Assembly (NCBI GenBank): GCA_021234155.1
Contig: JAJEKV010000132.1
Location: forward strand, 1,550,001-1,614,000
DNA length: 64,000 nucleotides
DNA from: Isoetes taiwanensis
Lineage: Eukaryota > Streptophyta > Lycopodiopsida > Isoetales > Isoetaceae
Reading direction: 5' to 3'
The notes beneath the pieces were generated by a model. That model was not told the DNA's origin and ran no database searches. It saw only the letters and a program-made list of their open reading frames with translations. Positions 10,021 to 21,306 of this stretch are shown here, piece after piece (position 1 is the stretch's first letter; every line of letters begins with the position of its first letter). A program made the translations under genes and the position numbers.

Positions 10021-13000
10021 TTGATAGGGACCCATCACCCCGGCAACATAGCCAGCAGGGAGGAGAGCCATGATGCTTTACTTGTCGAGAGACCGGACAT
10101 GCATAGAGGGACAAAGGTCGAACTGAAAAAGCCGGAGAAGTGCTAGCAACCGACTTCTTCCACGGTAGCTCCTAGAGGCAAATATGAAGATCAAAAACCG
10201 ACGAAAGCACAATCAAAGCTACCGGAAGGTACCTCAAGACAAGAAGATGGCATAGCAATCAGGAACGTGACAACGTCCAAGCCATGTGATCGAGGGATCA
10301 AACAAAGGAAGTTTGGAAGCTCGATGGAGAAGCAATTAGGTGAGGCGAGCGAGCCGATAACTTGCACGCGGACTTGCATGCAACTTGGTGAATCCAAGGA
10401 TGGACGATTCAAAGAACAACCAGGGAAGAACAACTCGAGAGGAGTATAGCCAAAGGGAAGCCCAAGACAAAATTTCAAGAGACGCCTCCAAATAGCTTCA
10501 AGTATCATGAAGGGGGGAACAACCGCCCGAGAAACGGATCGAAGCGGTGAAATGTCGAAGCATCAACGACCAAAGACACCTTTTGAGGAATGTGATGCAA
10601 AGCGTGTTGTGCCATAAGCCGACAAACATTGGAGGGCCCAAGTATATCAACGAAGTTACCCCAGAGTATGAGCCGACGCACAAATAGGAGGATATAGATC
10701 ATCAACACCATTGCACCGAGGAACACCGATGACATCGCCAAGGAGTAGGTGTGCAACTCGAAGGGAGGCACAAGGGGGACCTAATAGCTCTAGTAGTAAT
10801 TGTAATTATGTAAGCTATATGTTTTGCATGTATTCCTTGTTATTCCTTCCCTCCCATAGCGAACAGTCATCAAAGGAAGAGATGTCGCAAATTGCGTGGG
10901 TGAAGCAATCAACATCCTCCTTGTTAGTTCCTTGTTATTCCTTCCCTCCCATAGTGTAACATCAAAGGAAGAGATGTCGGGCAAATTGCGGGGGGTGAAG
11001 CAATCAACATCCTCAACACGATAACAACAAAGAGGACTCGGACGATGAGACGCGTCGATGGAGTCGAAGAAACAACATCGAATCTGAGTCGCCCTTTAGT
11101 CGCCAAGACAAAAAGTTCAAGATGAAAGATCTTTTTCAACGGGCGCCACCTTCGTGCTTTTGAAAAGCGGCATGGAAGATTTCAAGTGATCAACTACACC
11201 ATCAAGCCACCAAAGAATGAGAGGCTTCTAACTAACAAAGTCAACCTCTCAGATCAAAGAGGAGTTTCATCAAAGGAGACCGAAGTATCGAAGCATTCGG
11301 AAGAACGCTACCTTGCTCCTTCAAGCAGTAACGAGTGGATGAGCTTCTAGCAAGCTCAAGGATCTAAGGCCATGGGGCCTAGTAGGTTAAATGTATGGAC
11401 GGTAACATCCATATTGGGATAAGAAGGCATTTCGGATATTCTCACCGAAGGATTGCCCCAATATTGAGCTAAGCGTCAAGGATTGGGAAGGAAATGCATA
11501 GGAGTAACTATAATTATACACGATTGTTAACAGACGTCCAACATATTGAAACCACTTGGTGAGATTGATCACCTCGCTAAGAAGGAATCATTACTAGGAT
11601 AATTGTTGACCATGTATAAATCTAGTACCTCCAAAGAATAATCCAACCGAAAGAAAAGAAGTAATCTAACAAGTCCGGCCAACTTGTTACGATGACATCA
11701 ATTCGATTGGTAGGAATATTCCAAGAGTTTAAATAACTAAGAAAGGGGGAATCTCTAGAATATAAAAGAATAAAACATGTAAGGTACATCAAAAATAAGA
11801 ATTATAGTAATTAAATAGTCTTTTGAGACAAAAAGGAATTGTCGTCATGACAAAACCTTGTGGTTTAGAATCGTTCTAACTAAGTAGGTAACCCATAACT
11901 ATATTGAAATAAATGATAACATAATATGTGCACCCATCTTAGATGGTTATATATGTTAGCTAAGGCTAGTAAATTAATGTGCTAAGTAAGAAGCATATAA
12001 CCTCTTAAAGGGAGAGAATAAATATGACGTTGTGTACAACGTCATTGAAGGGGTGCAGGACCATTTTCTTTTCGAAGAAAGTGGGAGCGCTCAATCTTAT
12101 GATTGAACGTACTTGCATCGAATTGACTGACCCGTAGAATAGAGTTCACTCCGGCAATAGCCGAAGCAAATAGAGCGTAAGATAGATAGATACCTTAGTG
12201 CTCAGGAGGCCTTCAACGTGCGAGACTGACGTGATAGCTAACTACACCAATGAAGTGGAGCAAAACTATGGGAGCAATGCAACGACCAAGTCATCTCCAA
12301 AATTACTCGACGCCGGCTCAATGGGTGGATGCGTTCTAGCCTTAGGTAAGGTGTGCGCATGTATTATAAGCTTTAATGTGTCTTATTGATAAGTTAAATA
12401 TAGATCCTAATAACTGCATAGAAATTGTTGTACGTATATGTATCATAGGGAAATAAGTTAAATAACAACGGTAATGTGAGGTAGCATGTTAATTAGTCCT
12501 TCACAAGGATGCAATTCCTTCCAAGGATAGCTATATGACCTCGGGTCCTTATAAATATAAATAGAAAATAGAATTCGGATATACTTAAGTGCATCTTAGG
12601 GATATACTTCCAAGGGTAATGCAGGACCCAAGGAAGAGAATAAGAAGCACATCTAATTCTTGTGTATGATAATTAAAAGCTTATCTATGATACAATAGGT
12701 CTAAATCAGGGTTATTGTTTAAATAATCGCGATCTAAAAGTCGTTAAATATTGCAAAGCTTAGAGTAAATATAATTGTACTATCAGAAGTAATGTATCCG
12801 ATACTATGATAATGTTAATTCGTAAATATTACCTTAGGGTAATTATGTTAATCACATGCGTTAAAGGAGCCGCAAAAAAATCTCGGGCATGTCGAATTGT
12901 GTAGATTAATTCTATGTGTAGTTAAGATTAATCTGCGCATGCAACCTATGCTAGGTATGGGTTACATGCGTTGTTACCGATGATGAGACCACTACGGTGA

Positions 13001-13463
13001 TCTTTAGGGCGTGGTGTAATGTCAATGTAGGCATGACCGCGTTTCCGCTTGGATGAGTGCAAGGTAGATTAGAAAGTCTACTTCTGTTCCACGGAAGTAG
13101 ATGACCTCGAGAGAAAGAAGGTCATTCAGGAATGCATTGATAGGAAAAGCACCTCTAGCCCCATATATGCTTTGATAGGAGGAATCATCCCTTCACGCCC
13201 CATATCTGGGAAGGACCCTATCCTCCATTTGGGCAACTAGGGTGTAGGCATGAGCGGCATATAGGCATTATAGGGCGCTCTCCACGGCCACGATGGAAGA
13301 AGCATCCTCTTCCTACGCCGGGAGATTAGCCATGCATTCATGTAGATAGGTGGGGTGGTCACCATATAACCAAAATTTTATTAATAATTAAAATGGTAAT
13401 AACGTGGGCTCCACACAGCCAATAGAGCCAATCCTGAGGGCAAGGAGGTCGAAATTACGAAGA

Positions 13464-13498
13464 CTTGCAACACAAATTTTGTTATAATGTGTTGCAAG
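13464..13498. repeat. Short hairpin CTTGCAACACA...TGTGTTGCAAG, copy 1
   Basis: Eleven-base perfect arms around a 13-base AT-rich loop, followed by GATGAAGAGTACCTTA. The same block is repeated about 281 bases on. Confidence 0.8.
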
Positions 13499-13744
13499 GG
13501 ATGAAGAGTACCTTAGAAGTGTAAATTTTGTATGAAATTGATAAACTTTGATAAACTTAAATGTTGTATTAAGTAAGGTTAATAATTACCTTGCGTGGAT
13601 TAAGTTATGAAGTGATAAGTTAATGGGATAATGAAATAGTACAGTAATGTCTTAAACATTACCTTAGAGTAATTCTAATAATTAAGATAGTAAGTATGTA
13701 ATTATAGATATTGTAAAATTAATGTGATTTTAAGGTCGCGAAGA

Positions 13745-13779
13745 CTTGCAACACAAATTTTGTTGGAATGTGTTGCAAG
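13745..13779. repeat. Short hairpin CTTGCAACACA...TGTGTTGCAAG, copy 2
   Basis: Same arms, two loop changes, again followed by GATGAAGAGTACCTTA. The surrounding 281-base unit, including a palindromic TTACCTTAAGGTAA-type motif near 13925, appears to be a degenerate tandem repeat. Confidence 0.8.
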
Positions 13780-14046
13780 GAATGAAGAGTACCTTAAATA
13801 ATAATTGTATATGAAGGTGTTAAATTGTGATAAACTAAATGTTGTGATAACGGAGACTAATAAGTACCTTGTTTTGATAAGTTATTTGATAAGGTTACGA
13901 TGTAATAATGATTTAAAAATATTACCTTAAGGTAATCTTAATAAATGTGTAAGTATTATAGTAGTATATTGTATGCATCAGGTTGATTGCAGGTTAGGAA
14001 GATCCCAAGGTGGGGAGACCCACGATGCTGCGGACAGCATCATTTC

Positions 14047-14059
14047 AAGGTGGGGAGAA
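14047..14059 (+). other. Polypurine tract upstream of the 3' LTR
   Basis: AAGGTGGGGAGAA ends directly at the TG of the second LTR, as needed for plus-strand priming. An identical AAGGTGGGGAGA lies 39 bases upstream (14008-14019) and may be a second, central-type or duplicated tract. Confidence 0.8.
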
Positions 14060-15715
14060 TGTGACGTTCCAGCATAGTATACGGTCCCAGGACGTATACT
14101 CTACTGTCCCGTCACGCGTACACGCCACCCCGACTGACGTGTATAGCCAGGCAGGTAGCCCCTAGGGGGCAACTTGCAAGGAGTGTGCATTTATTAATGT
14201 GCACAATTACCCATGTGCACATTTATCTAGGTGCACATTTTCCCATGTGGACACTTTATGCCAAGTGGGCCATACCCAAGTGTGCAATTAATGTGCACAT
14301 TTACCAATGTGCACATTTATTAAGGTGCACACCTTTCCATGTAGATGTATTTATGCCACCTAGCCATTAAAGGCAAGTGGGCCCATTCCCAATTATCCCA
14401 CATGCCAAAAGGGGATAATTGGAAACCCTAACCAACCCCCTTGTCTATTTAGGAAGGGAAACCCTAACTTGCCCATTTTTCATTTCTAGGGTTTTAGAGC
14501 TCTGTTTTGGCTGCCCCAAGGGTCAAAACCGCCTCCCAGACTCTGTCTGAGAGAATTGCACCATTAGTTTCCCTTGATTCAAGCATTTCAGCAGGATGGT
14601 CGAACTCAGGTCAGGAGGAGCAACTCAAGGATCAGGTATTTGGCCAATTAAATAGTCTAAACCCTATTTTAGTCATAGAATCAGTAGGTTTAGCCTATTA
14701 ACTTGCCCATAGCAGCCTTCTAGATCTCTAGATACTAGACTCTAACTAAAGAACCTAACTCTATGATATAGATTAGATATAGGTCTTTAGTTCTTCTGTG
14801 ATGTATATGGATGATGTATCTCTATGAACTCCTTGTATTGGGAAGGGGGGTAGAGACCTAAAGCTTGGTAGTAGATGCTCCTAGATTAGCCTCTTTAGCA
14901 CACTATAGATTCGGCCTGTGTACAAGAACCACACCTGGTTGTGGGTGAATGGGCCAGACTGGCTAAGAAGGAGGTTCGTGTTCTGACTCTTGAACGATCC
15001 CTCTGGTGTGAGGCCTACCGGGGATCATTGTGACTAGGTCTAATGGCTTGCCACTGCGTGCGGGCAAGGCATGGGCTCGACACCCGTGGAGTGGGATTCA
15101 CTTTCCAGTGGGTTCAGTTAAATAAGGGCAGTGGCCCTCTAGTCACCTTGAGTCAGCATGTAGATCTCTGGAGGGAGTGATCCCTACCTGCCCCATCGGG
15201 ACTGGGGAGATGCAACCCAGGAATAGCCCCTTTGGCTATGCACCCGGCGGGCTACAGTCAGGCCCCAACACTCTTCAACCTACTCTGCAAAGTGTGCACA
15301 GGAGAGGCGGATGGAGTGGACAACCCAATGCCATGTTCTTATGCCAGCCAAATCCATTGCCATGAATTCTGTCTGCAATGAACTCTGGAGACCCAAGCCG
15401 TTAGTCATCCCTTCGAGTCTGAGCCTTGGGTAGGATTCCCATATGCATTGTGCTGATCATTGTCTATGCAGATGTGGTGTACCACCCTTCGAGGTGGATA
15501 TGTGTTGCTCTTATATACTGACATGTATGTTTACGCTTCCGCAGCTAGGTAGACCCTGAGGGAGACGGGGTAAATGACCCCTTCGCTCTTCCCGCTGGAA
15601 CCCGTTATGGTTGCAGTGTTATGTGGAGGGCCCTATATCGGCATGGAGCTGGTATGGGGGATGAACTCCTGTTTGTATACGGTGAGTGCACCGTATACGA
15701 GTAGGGGACGTCACA
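14060..15715 (+). repeat. 3' LTR of the retrotransposon
   Basis: Starts TGTGACGTTCC, ends GGGGACGTCACA. Better preserved than the 5' copy, with CAG/CTG trinucleotides intact. It contains the GTGCAC cluster at 14183-14335. It is followed not by host DNA but by another primer-binding site. Confidence 0.9.
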
Positions 15716-15716
15716 G

Positions 15717-15728
15717 TGGTATCAGAGC
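15717..15728 (+). other. Primer-binding site (initiator tRNA-Met) after the second LTR
   Basis: TGGTATCAGAGC immediately after the LTR, the classic plant sequence complementary to the 3' end of initiator tRNA-Met. Its presence here means the second LTR is also a 5' LTR of a further, truncated element. Confidence 0.85.
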
Positions 15729-16104
15729 AATGTTCTTGGAGACCAAGAGCAAAGCACTGACCATGCTCCCAGTAGTACTAACTTGATAGGATCCTCAAAC
15801 CTCGAAAAATGGGGAAAATTTTTTTCTCATTTTTGTAGTATATGCTAAGCTAGTAACAGTTAAAGTGATTAAAGTGAATGAGAACATAAAAAGACTAAAA
15901 TTACTGAGCCAAGCCTTCAAAAAGTAGGATGGTCTCAAAATTACTGAGCCAAGCCTTCAAAAAGTAGGATGGTCTCACACGTCGCGCCAGGACAGATAAT
16001 GTGTAGGATGTCTCACACGTCGCGCCAGGACAGATAATGGAAATCTCATTTTCAGCCTGGGCACAACGTGTGAGACATTGATCCCAAAAGGTCAGCTTTT
16101 CAAG
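15729..16104 (+). repeat. Truncated leader of a second retrotransposon unit
   Basis: Repeats 5861-6150 (GAGACCAAGAGCAAAGCA onward, including the 40-base doublet) and then ends in a hairpin repeat before the Q module resumes at 16105. The order LTR-interior-LTR-interior fragment suggests recombination between two neighbouring copies, then deletion. Confidence 0.75.
16010..16076. repeat. 67-base hairpin repeat, copy 5
   Basis: GTCTCACACGTCGCGCCAGG on the left and CCTGGGCACAACGTGTGAGA on the right. The loop differs (ACAGATAATGGAAATCTCA), but the arms remain complementary. Confidence 0.8.
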
Positions 16105-16529
16105 ATTAACATAGATTAGTCACAGGCGGCATTTAAAGAATCAAGTGCTACCAGAGCAGCCGAAACTGATGACCCAGGATCCTCCCGAGTTTCTGCTAAG
16201 GCCATCCGGAAGGATGGTTTTTACTCATATGGCAGGTCTGAAGGCGGCAGCTCAAGAGTTATGTAGAGCTTCCTACTAAAACCAACAGAGTGAATGGGGT
16301 AGAACTTCTGTTGAGTTTGAAGCCTTACAGATGGAAAGGAGAAGTCGAGGCAGAGGTTTTGAATCTAAACGTGGATTTAGGGAAGGAAATGAGTGCCAGG
16401 GAGCAAATAGAAGAGGAAACTTCAACAAAAGAAAAAATGGATACCATGGGGGCTCTGTAAGTGCTGAGCAGGTCGTCCCGGAGACACCATTTGATGAGAA
16501 TATAGACTCCGATGGTGAAGATTTTTCAG
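16105..16529 (+). pseudogene. Exon-like segment of an unrecognised basic, disordered protein (copy 1)
   Basis: A plus-strand frame is open from the left edge of Q to a donor-like CAG|GTACGTGG at 16530, except for one TAA (after CRASY) shared by all four copies. It encodes an Arg/Gly/Asn-rich stretch (MERRSRGRGFESKRGFREGN, then RRGNFNKRKNGYHGG) followed by an acidic end (PFDENIDSDGEDFSG). RGG-like composition suggests an RNA-binding or low-complexity region. I do not recognise the protein. Repeated conservation of the frame and the donor argues that it derives from a real exon; the shared stop argues that it was already dead before amplification. Confidence 0.5.
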
Positions 16530-17254
16530 GTACGTGGTATTCTGCTCCCATTGTGTCTTCCTTTGCTGTTATGGTGTGTTTTAGCAAAAACGACTGCATG
16601 TATCAAACAAAAGGACTTAACGAAATGGATTCCACATTCAAGACTGTTGTCTTACACAAGTGGTGTACTTTATAGCTACAAGACGCTTTGCAGGAAGTTG
16701 CAACTCTGATTATCTTCTACTATCATAAAAGTTTGAAAGTAAACTATGTTCTAGGTATACAAAACAATTTTTTGCTATTCTGTATGACAATATTGCAGAC
16801 CATATAATTGTCTGGAGATCTGCAAAAAACAGGTACTTTTGGCTTCAAAATTACGTCTACTTCTGTAGCATTTTCTCAGCCTAGAAGAGAGAGCTAGAGT
16901 AATGATTTATAGATTACCTATATCATATTGTATCTTGCTAAAACAGAAATATAAGATAATGATACAAGGCTTTTAGCACATGTGAACATATGTGAATGTA
17001 TATGAGTTTTTCAGAAAAGCACCATAAGAGGGTTTTGCAGACTCATATGGAATACAAAAAATAGTTTATGAAGCATGTTCTTAAATAAGTTCCCGTCATT
17101 GCCATTTTGTCTAATAAGGGAAATGTGATTGATATCGGGCTATGAACACCCATAATGCAGATAATTATGCAGATAAATGGTAAAAGCTGTACCTTGAAAT
17201 GGAGAAAAATACAAAATCTTGGTCCAAGTGAAATTAAACTGATCCATGGGTAAA

Positions 17255-17360
17255 AGTAAAATACAGATGGCTTGCATGCAAATTGGCATGTAATGTAGCA
17301 TGATGCCATGCTGACAAATTGGCATGTAATGTGGCATGATGGCATGCAGGACTGCAGGCT
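17255..17360. repeat. GCATGC-rich direct repeats inside Q
   Basis: TTGGCATGTAATGTAGCATG and a near copy TTGGCATGTAATGTGGCATG follow each other at about 35-36-base spacing, with several GCATGC and CATGCCA palindromes. They are conserved in the other three Q units, damaged at CAG/CTG in unit 50570-50665. Confidence 0.75.
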
Positions 17361-18070
17361 TGGCTTTTGGATAAACATGCAAACAAGGTTTTCTTTTGAA
17401 AAATAAATGACACTCTAAGACTAAAGTCAAATGACTTTTTGACCATAGTACGATATGACTAGCTCGGTCATTGTATGGAATGATAAGGCTACTGAGGGAT
17501 TGACTGATGTAGCTAGAACTGCTAGTAGGGTTGTTGCTTGAACTAGTTGTCTCCAAGTTTTTTTTAGATATTTCATTTCATTGGTTTTACCAGTGTGACA
17601 TCTTATCTGTTGGTAGTATAATGAGCAAAACTTGATATATTGATTGAATAATATTATTGTGAATGATCGTATGATTTTAGGATCATGATGATGCCCAAGT
17701 TGAGTACAATTTGGAGTAGTTTATGCCACCTGTCTGATATGGTGCCAAAAGATTGCAAGACAGAGTGATGCAATAAGGTATGACAAAGCCTTAAGAAAAA
17801 TGGGTATGACAAAGCTTTTCATGTCAAATTCTATTCGGTAGAAAGAGATAATGGATGATTGTAGTATGAACTTTCTAAAATCGAAAGTCACTATGAACAA
17901 ATGATGCTGGCATGCTACTTGACCATGCTATAAGGTTCGCAAAAATTATGATAGCATGCCACTTGACCATGCTATGCTACGCTGCAACTGACTACTAAAG
18001 AATCAATAAAGGTATGATTTCAAATTTGTAAAATATCTGAGTACATCTATGATTTTGGGCATAAAAATAA

Positions 18071-18128
18071 ACTATAGGGTTATGGCAGACCCCTACTGTA
18101 ACAAGTAGGGGATGCGCCACCCTATAGT
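18071..18128. repeat. Nested 58-base hairpin, copy 1
   Basis: Outer arms ACTATAGGGT/ACCCTATAGT and inner arms CCCCTACT/AGTAGGGG around a six-base loop. Identical copies lie at 20617-20674, 51346-51403 and 53877-53934. It may be a small foldback transposon or an RNA hairpin. Confidence 0.8.
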
Positions 18129-18210
18129 TACAGCATAATGACAGTTTTTTCTAAAAACGAAAAAATAGGGGTCTAAAATAATCCTACGGTCGGAGGTAGA
18201 GTTTTTTTTA

Positions 18211-18692
18211 TGTTATGTACATGTACATATGTCAACAAGAGTTTTTTTAAAAGAAATGCAGAGCAAACTTGTGCCTTGTGTTGGTGCTTATGCTTAATAA
18301 AAAGATGGAAATATGGCAAAGCTGAATAAGTTCATTTGGCATGCACATACAACTACATAAGGTAATTTTTTACTCTTATTGGAACATTATTCAAGAATAT
18401 GCTGGTGGTGCCTTCAAATGGTATTTGAAAAAACCGACACATGATCAAGCATGGAACTGTGCTAGAGATATAAGGTTATTTTTCTCGGAAGGATTACCAA
18501 GTTTTTTGTGAGGAAATAATAGACATATGGCATGCATGATTGCATGAATATGCAAAAGGTTTTTTTGAAAAAAATGATGTGCTAAATATCTATATGGCTT
18601 GGACTATTGGATATGAAGACGTAGCCTAAATTGAAGGAAATATTTAGGGTTTCGGTTCCCCTCTGGCAAAAACCGTGAGACTTGGAGAATCG
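18211..18692. repeat. P module, block 1 second copy
   Basis: From TGTTATGTACATGTACATA to GAGAATCG, then directly into Q. It lacks the T-run leader found at 3497-3700. Confidence 0.85.
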
Positions 18693-19077
18693 AGGCGGCA
18701 TTTAAAGAATCAAGTGCTACCAGAGCAGCCAAAACTGATGACCCAGGATCCTCCCGAGTTTCTGCTAACGCCATCCGGAAGGATGGTTTTTACTCATATG
18801 GCAGAGTTATGTAGAGCTTCCTACTAAAACCAACAGAGTGAATGGGGTAGAACTTTTGTTGAGTTTGAAGCCTTACAGATGGAAAGGAGAAGTCGAGGCA
18901 GAGGTTTTGAATCTAAACGTGGATTTAGGGAAGGAAATGAGTGCCAGGGAGCAAATAGAAGAGGAAACTTCAACAAAAGAAAAAATGGATACCATGGGGG
19001 CTCTGTAAGTGCTGAGCAGGTCATCCCGGAGACACCATTCGATGAGAATATAGACTCCGATGGTGAAGATTTTTCAG
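18693..19077 (+). pseudogene. Exon-like segment of unrecognised basic protein (copy 2)
   Basis: Same frame and CAG|GTACGTGG donor as 16105-16529, including the shared in-frame TAA. An 18-base in-frame loss removes part of the N-terminal side. Amino-acid changes are few (VIPETPFDEN instead of VVPETPFDEN). Confidence 0.45.
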
Positions 19078-20616
19078 GTACGTGGTATTCTGCTCCCATT
19101 ATGTCTTCCTTTGCTGTTATGGTGTGTTTTAGCAAAAACGACTACATGTATCAAACGAAAGGACTTAACGAAATGGATTCCACATTCAAGACTGTTGTCT
19201 TACACAAGTGGTGTACTTTATGGCTACAAGACGCTTTGCAGGAAGTTGCAACTCTGATTATCTTCTACTATCATAAAAGTTTGAAAGTAAACTATGTTCT
19301 AGGTATACAAAACAATTTTTTGCTATTCTGTATGACAATATTGCAGACCATATAATTGTCTGGAGATCTGCAAAAAACATGTACTTTTGGCTTCAAAATT
19401 ACGTCTACTTCTGTAGCATTTTCTCAGCCTAGAAGAGAGAGCTAGAGTAATGATTTATAGATTGTATCTTGCTGAAACAGAAATATAAGATAATGATACA
19501 AGGCTTTTAGCACATGTGAACATATGTGAATGTATATGAGTTTTTCAGAAAAGCACCATAAGAGGGTTTTGCAGACTCATATGGAATACAAAAAATAGTT
19601 TATGAAGCATGTTCTTAAATAAGTTCCCGTCATTGCCATTTTGTCTAATAAGGGAAATGTGTTGATATCGGGCTATGAACACCCATAATGCAAATAATTA
19701 TACAGATAAATGGTAAAAGCTGTACCTTGAAATGGAGAAAAATACAAAATCTTGGTCCAAGTGAAATTAAACTGATCCATGGGTAAAAGTAAAATACAGA
19801 TGGCTTGCATGCAAATTGGCATGTAATGTAGCATGATGCCATGCTGACAAATTGGCATGTAATGTGGCATGATGGCATGCAGGACTGCAGGTTTGGCTTT
19901 TGGATAAACATGCAAACAAGGTTTTCTTTTGAAAAATAAATGACACTCTAAGACTAAAGTCAAATGACTTTTTGACCATAGTAGGATGTCCGATCTATGA
20001 CTAGCTCGGTCATTGTATGGAATGATAAGGCTACTGAGGGATTGACTGATGTAGCTAGAACTGCTAGTAGGGTTGTTGCTTGAACTAGTTGTCTCCAGGT
20101 TTTTTTTAGATATTTCATTTCATTGGTTTTACCAGTGTGACATCTTATCTGTTGGTAGTATAATGAGCAAAACTTGATATATTGATTGAATAATATTATT
20201 GTGAATGATCGTATGATTTTAGGATCATGATGATGCCCAAGTTGAGTACAATTTGGAGTAGTTTATGCCACCTGTCTGATATGGTGCCAAAAGATTGCAA
20301 GACAGAGTGATGCAATAAGGTATGACAAAGCCTTAAGAAAAATGGGTATGACAAAGCTTTTCATGCAAATTCTATTCGGTAGAAAGAGATAATGGATGAT
20401 TGTAGTATGAACTTTCTAAAATCGAAAGTCACTATGAACAAATGATGCTGGCATGCCACTTGACCATGCTTTGCTATAAGGTTCGCAAAAATTATGATAG
20501 CATGCCACTTGACCATGCTATGCTACGCTGCAACTGACTACTAAAGAATCAATAAAGGTATGATTTCAAATTTGTAAAATATCTGAGTACATCTATGATT
20601 TTGGGCATAAAAATAA

Positions 20617-20674
20617 ACTATAGGGTTATGGCAGACCCCTACTGTAACAAGTAGGGGATGCGCCACCCTATAGT
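20617..20674. repeat. Nested 58-base hairpin, copy 2
   Basis: Same outer and inner arms as 18071-18128, without change. Confidence 0.8.
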
Positions 20675-20757
20675 TACAGCATAATGACAGTTTTTTCTAA
20701 AAACGAAAAAATAGGGGTCTAAAATAATCCTACGGTCGGAGATAGGGTTTTTTTTAT

Positions 20758-21306
20758 GTTATGTACATGTACATATGTCAACAAGAGTTTTTTTAAAAGA
20801 AATGCAGAGCAAACTTGTGCCTTGTGTTGGTGCTTATGCTTAGTAAAAAGATGGAAATATGGCAAAGCTGAATAAGTTCATTTGGCATGCACATACAGGT
20901 ACATAAGGTAATTTTTTACTCTTATTGGAACATTATTCAAGAATATGCTGGTGGTGCCTTCAAATGGTATTTGAAAAAACCGACACATGATCAAGCACGG
21001 AACTGTGCTAGAGATATAAAGTTATTTTTCTTGGAAGGATTACCAAGTTTTTTGTGAGGAAATAATAGACATATGGCATGCATGATTGCATGAATATGCA
21101 AAAGGTGTTTTTGAAAAAAATGATGTGCTAAATATCTATAAGGTTTGGACTATTGGATATGAAGACGTAGCCTAAATTGAAGGAAATATTTAGGGTTTCG
21201 GTTCCCCTCTGGCAAAAACTGTGAGACTTGGAGAATCGAGGCGGCATTTAAAGAATCAAGTGCTACCAGAGCAGCCGAAACTGATGACCCAGGATCCTCC
21301 CGAGTT
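20758..21306. repeat. P module, block 1 third copy, with truncated Q
   Basis: P runs to about 21240. Sixty-odd bases of Q follow and stop at GGATCCTCCCGAGTTTT, where unique DNA starts. Block 2 ends in the same module but about ten bases earlier, so the right breakpoints are independent or eroded. Confidence 0.85.

Larger units (their letters stand above)
6690..13980 (+). other. Decayed internal region of the LTR retrotransposon
   Basis: No long open frame. Several plus-strand stretches have coding-like composition: 7343-7522 (59 codons rich in Ala, Arg, Glu, with LEAQLLEDIEVPADVQ), about 8037-8342 (101 residues, very basic, followed by a stop) and about 11021-11160 (acidic then basic, DSDDETRRWSRRNN). 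Such charged low-complexity segments would suit a gag remnant, but no zinc knuckle or capsid motif is visible. The section from about 11700 to 13980 is AT-rich with local duplications and no coding signal. Confidence 0.45.
4166..15715 (+). mobile_element. LTR retrotransposon, probably non-autonomous (LARD-like)
   Basis: Two direct repeats of about 1.68 and 1.66 kb begin TGTG(A/G)CGTTCC. The second ends ACGTCACA, so it is bounded by an 8-base inverted repeat TGTGACGT/ACGTCACA with the canonical TG...CA. Each is followed by a primer-binding site reading TGGTATCAGAGC (damaged after the first), complementary to initiator tRNA-Met. A purine tract precedes the second LTR. The 8.2 kb interior is crossed by stops in all frames, and I could find no reverse transcriptase, protease or integrase motif. 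I therefore read it as a large derivative moved in trans, most likely of Ty3 or Copia type. The superfamily cannot be fixed without pol. Confidence 0.85.
16105..18210. repeat. Q module, block 1 unit 1
   Basis: About 2.1 kb unit repeated at 18693-20757, 49433-51483 and 51963-54003, with stubs at 21241-21306 and 54495-54545. It carries a coding-like exon at its left end, GCATGC-rich short repeats in the middle and a 58-base nested hairpin near its right end. Its left end abuts the retrotransposon fragment rather than P. Confidence 0.9.
18693..20757. repeat. Q module, block 1 unit 2
   Basis: Near-identical to 16105-18210, with an 18-base loss in the exon-like part (GTCTGAAGGCGGCAGCTC missing near 18803) and a loss near 19461. 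It shares with unit 1 the segment ACAGAGTGATGCAATAAGG, which both block 2 units lack, so units resemble their array neighbour more than their counterpart in the other block. Confidence 0.9.

Noticed and set aside
17043-17556. Minus-strand ORFs repeated in each Q unit (HITCQF/HYMPIC repeats)
   Set aside because: The peptide repeats mirror GCATGC/GGCATGTAATG DNA repeats and frames break between units; no sign of selection on protein.
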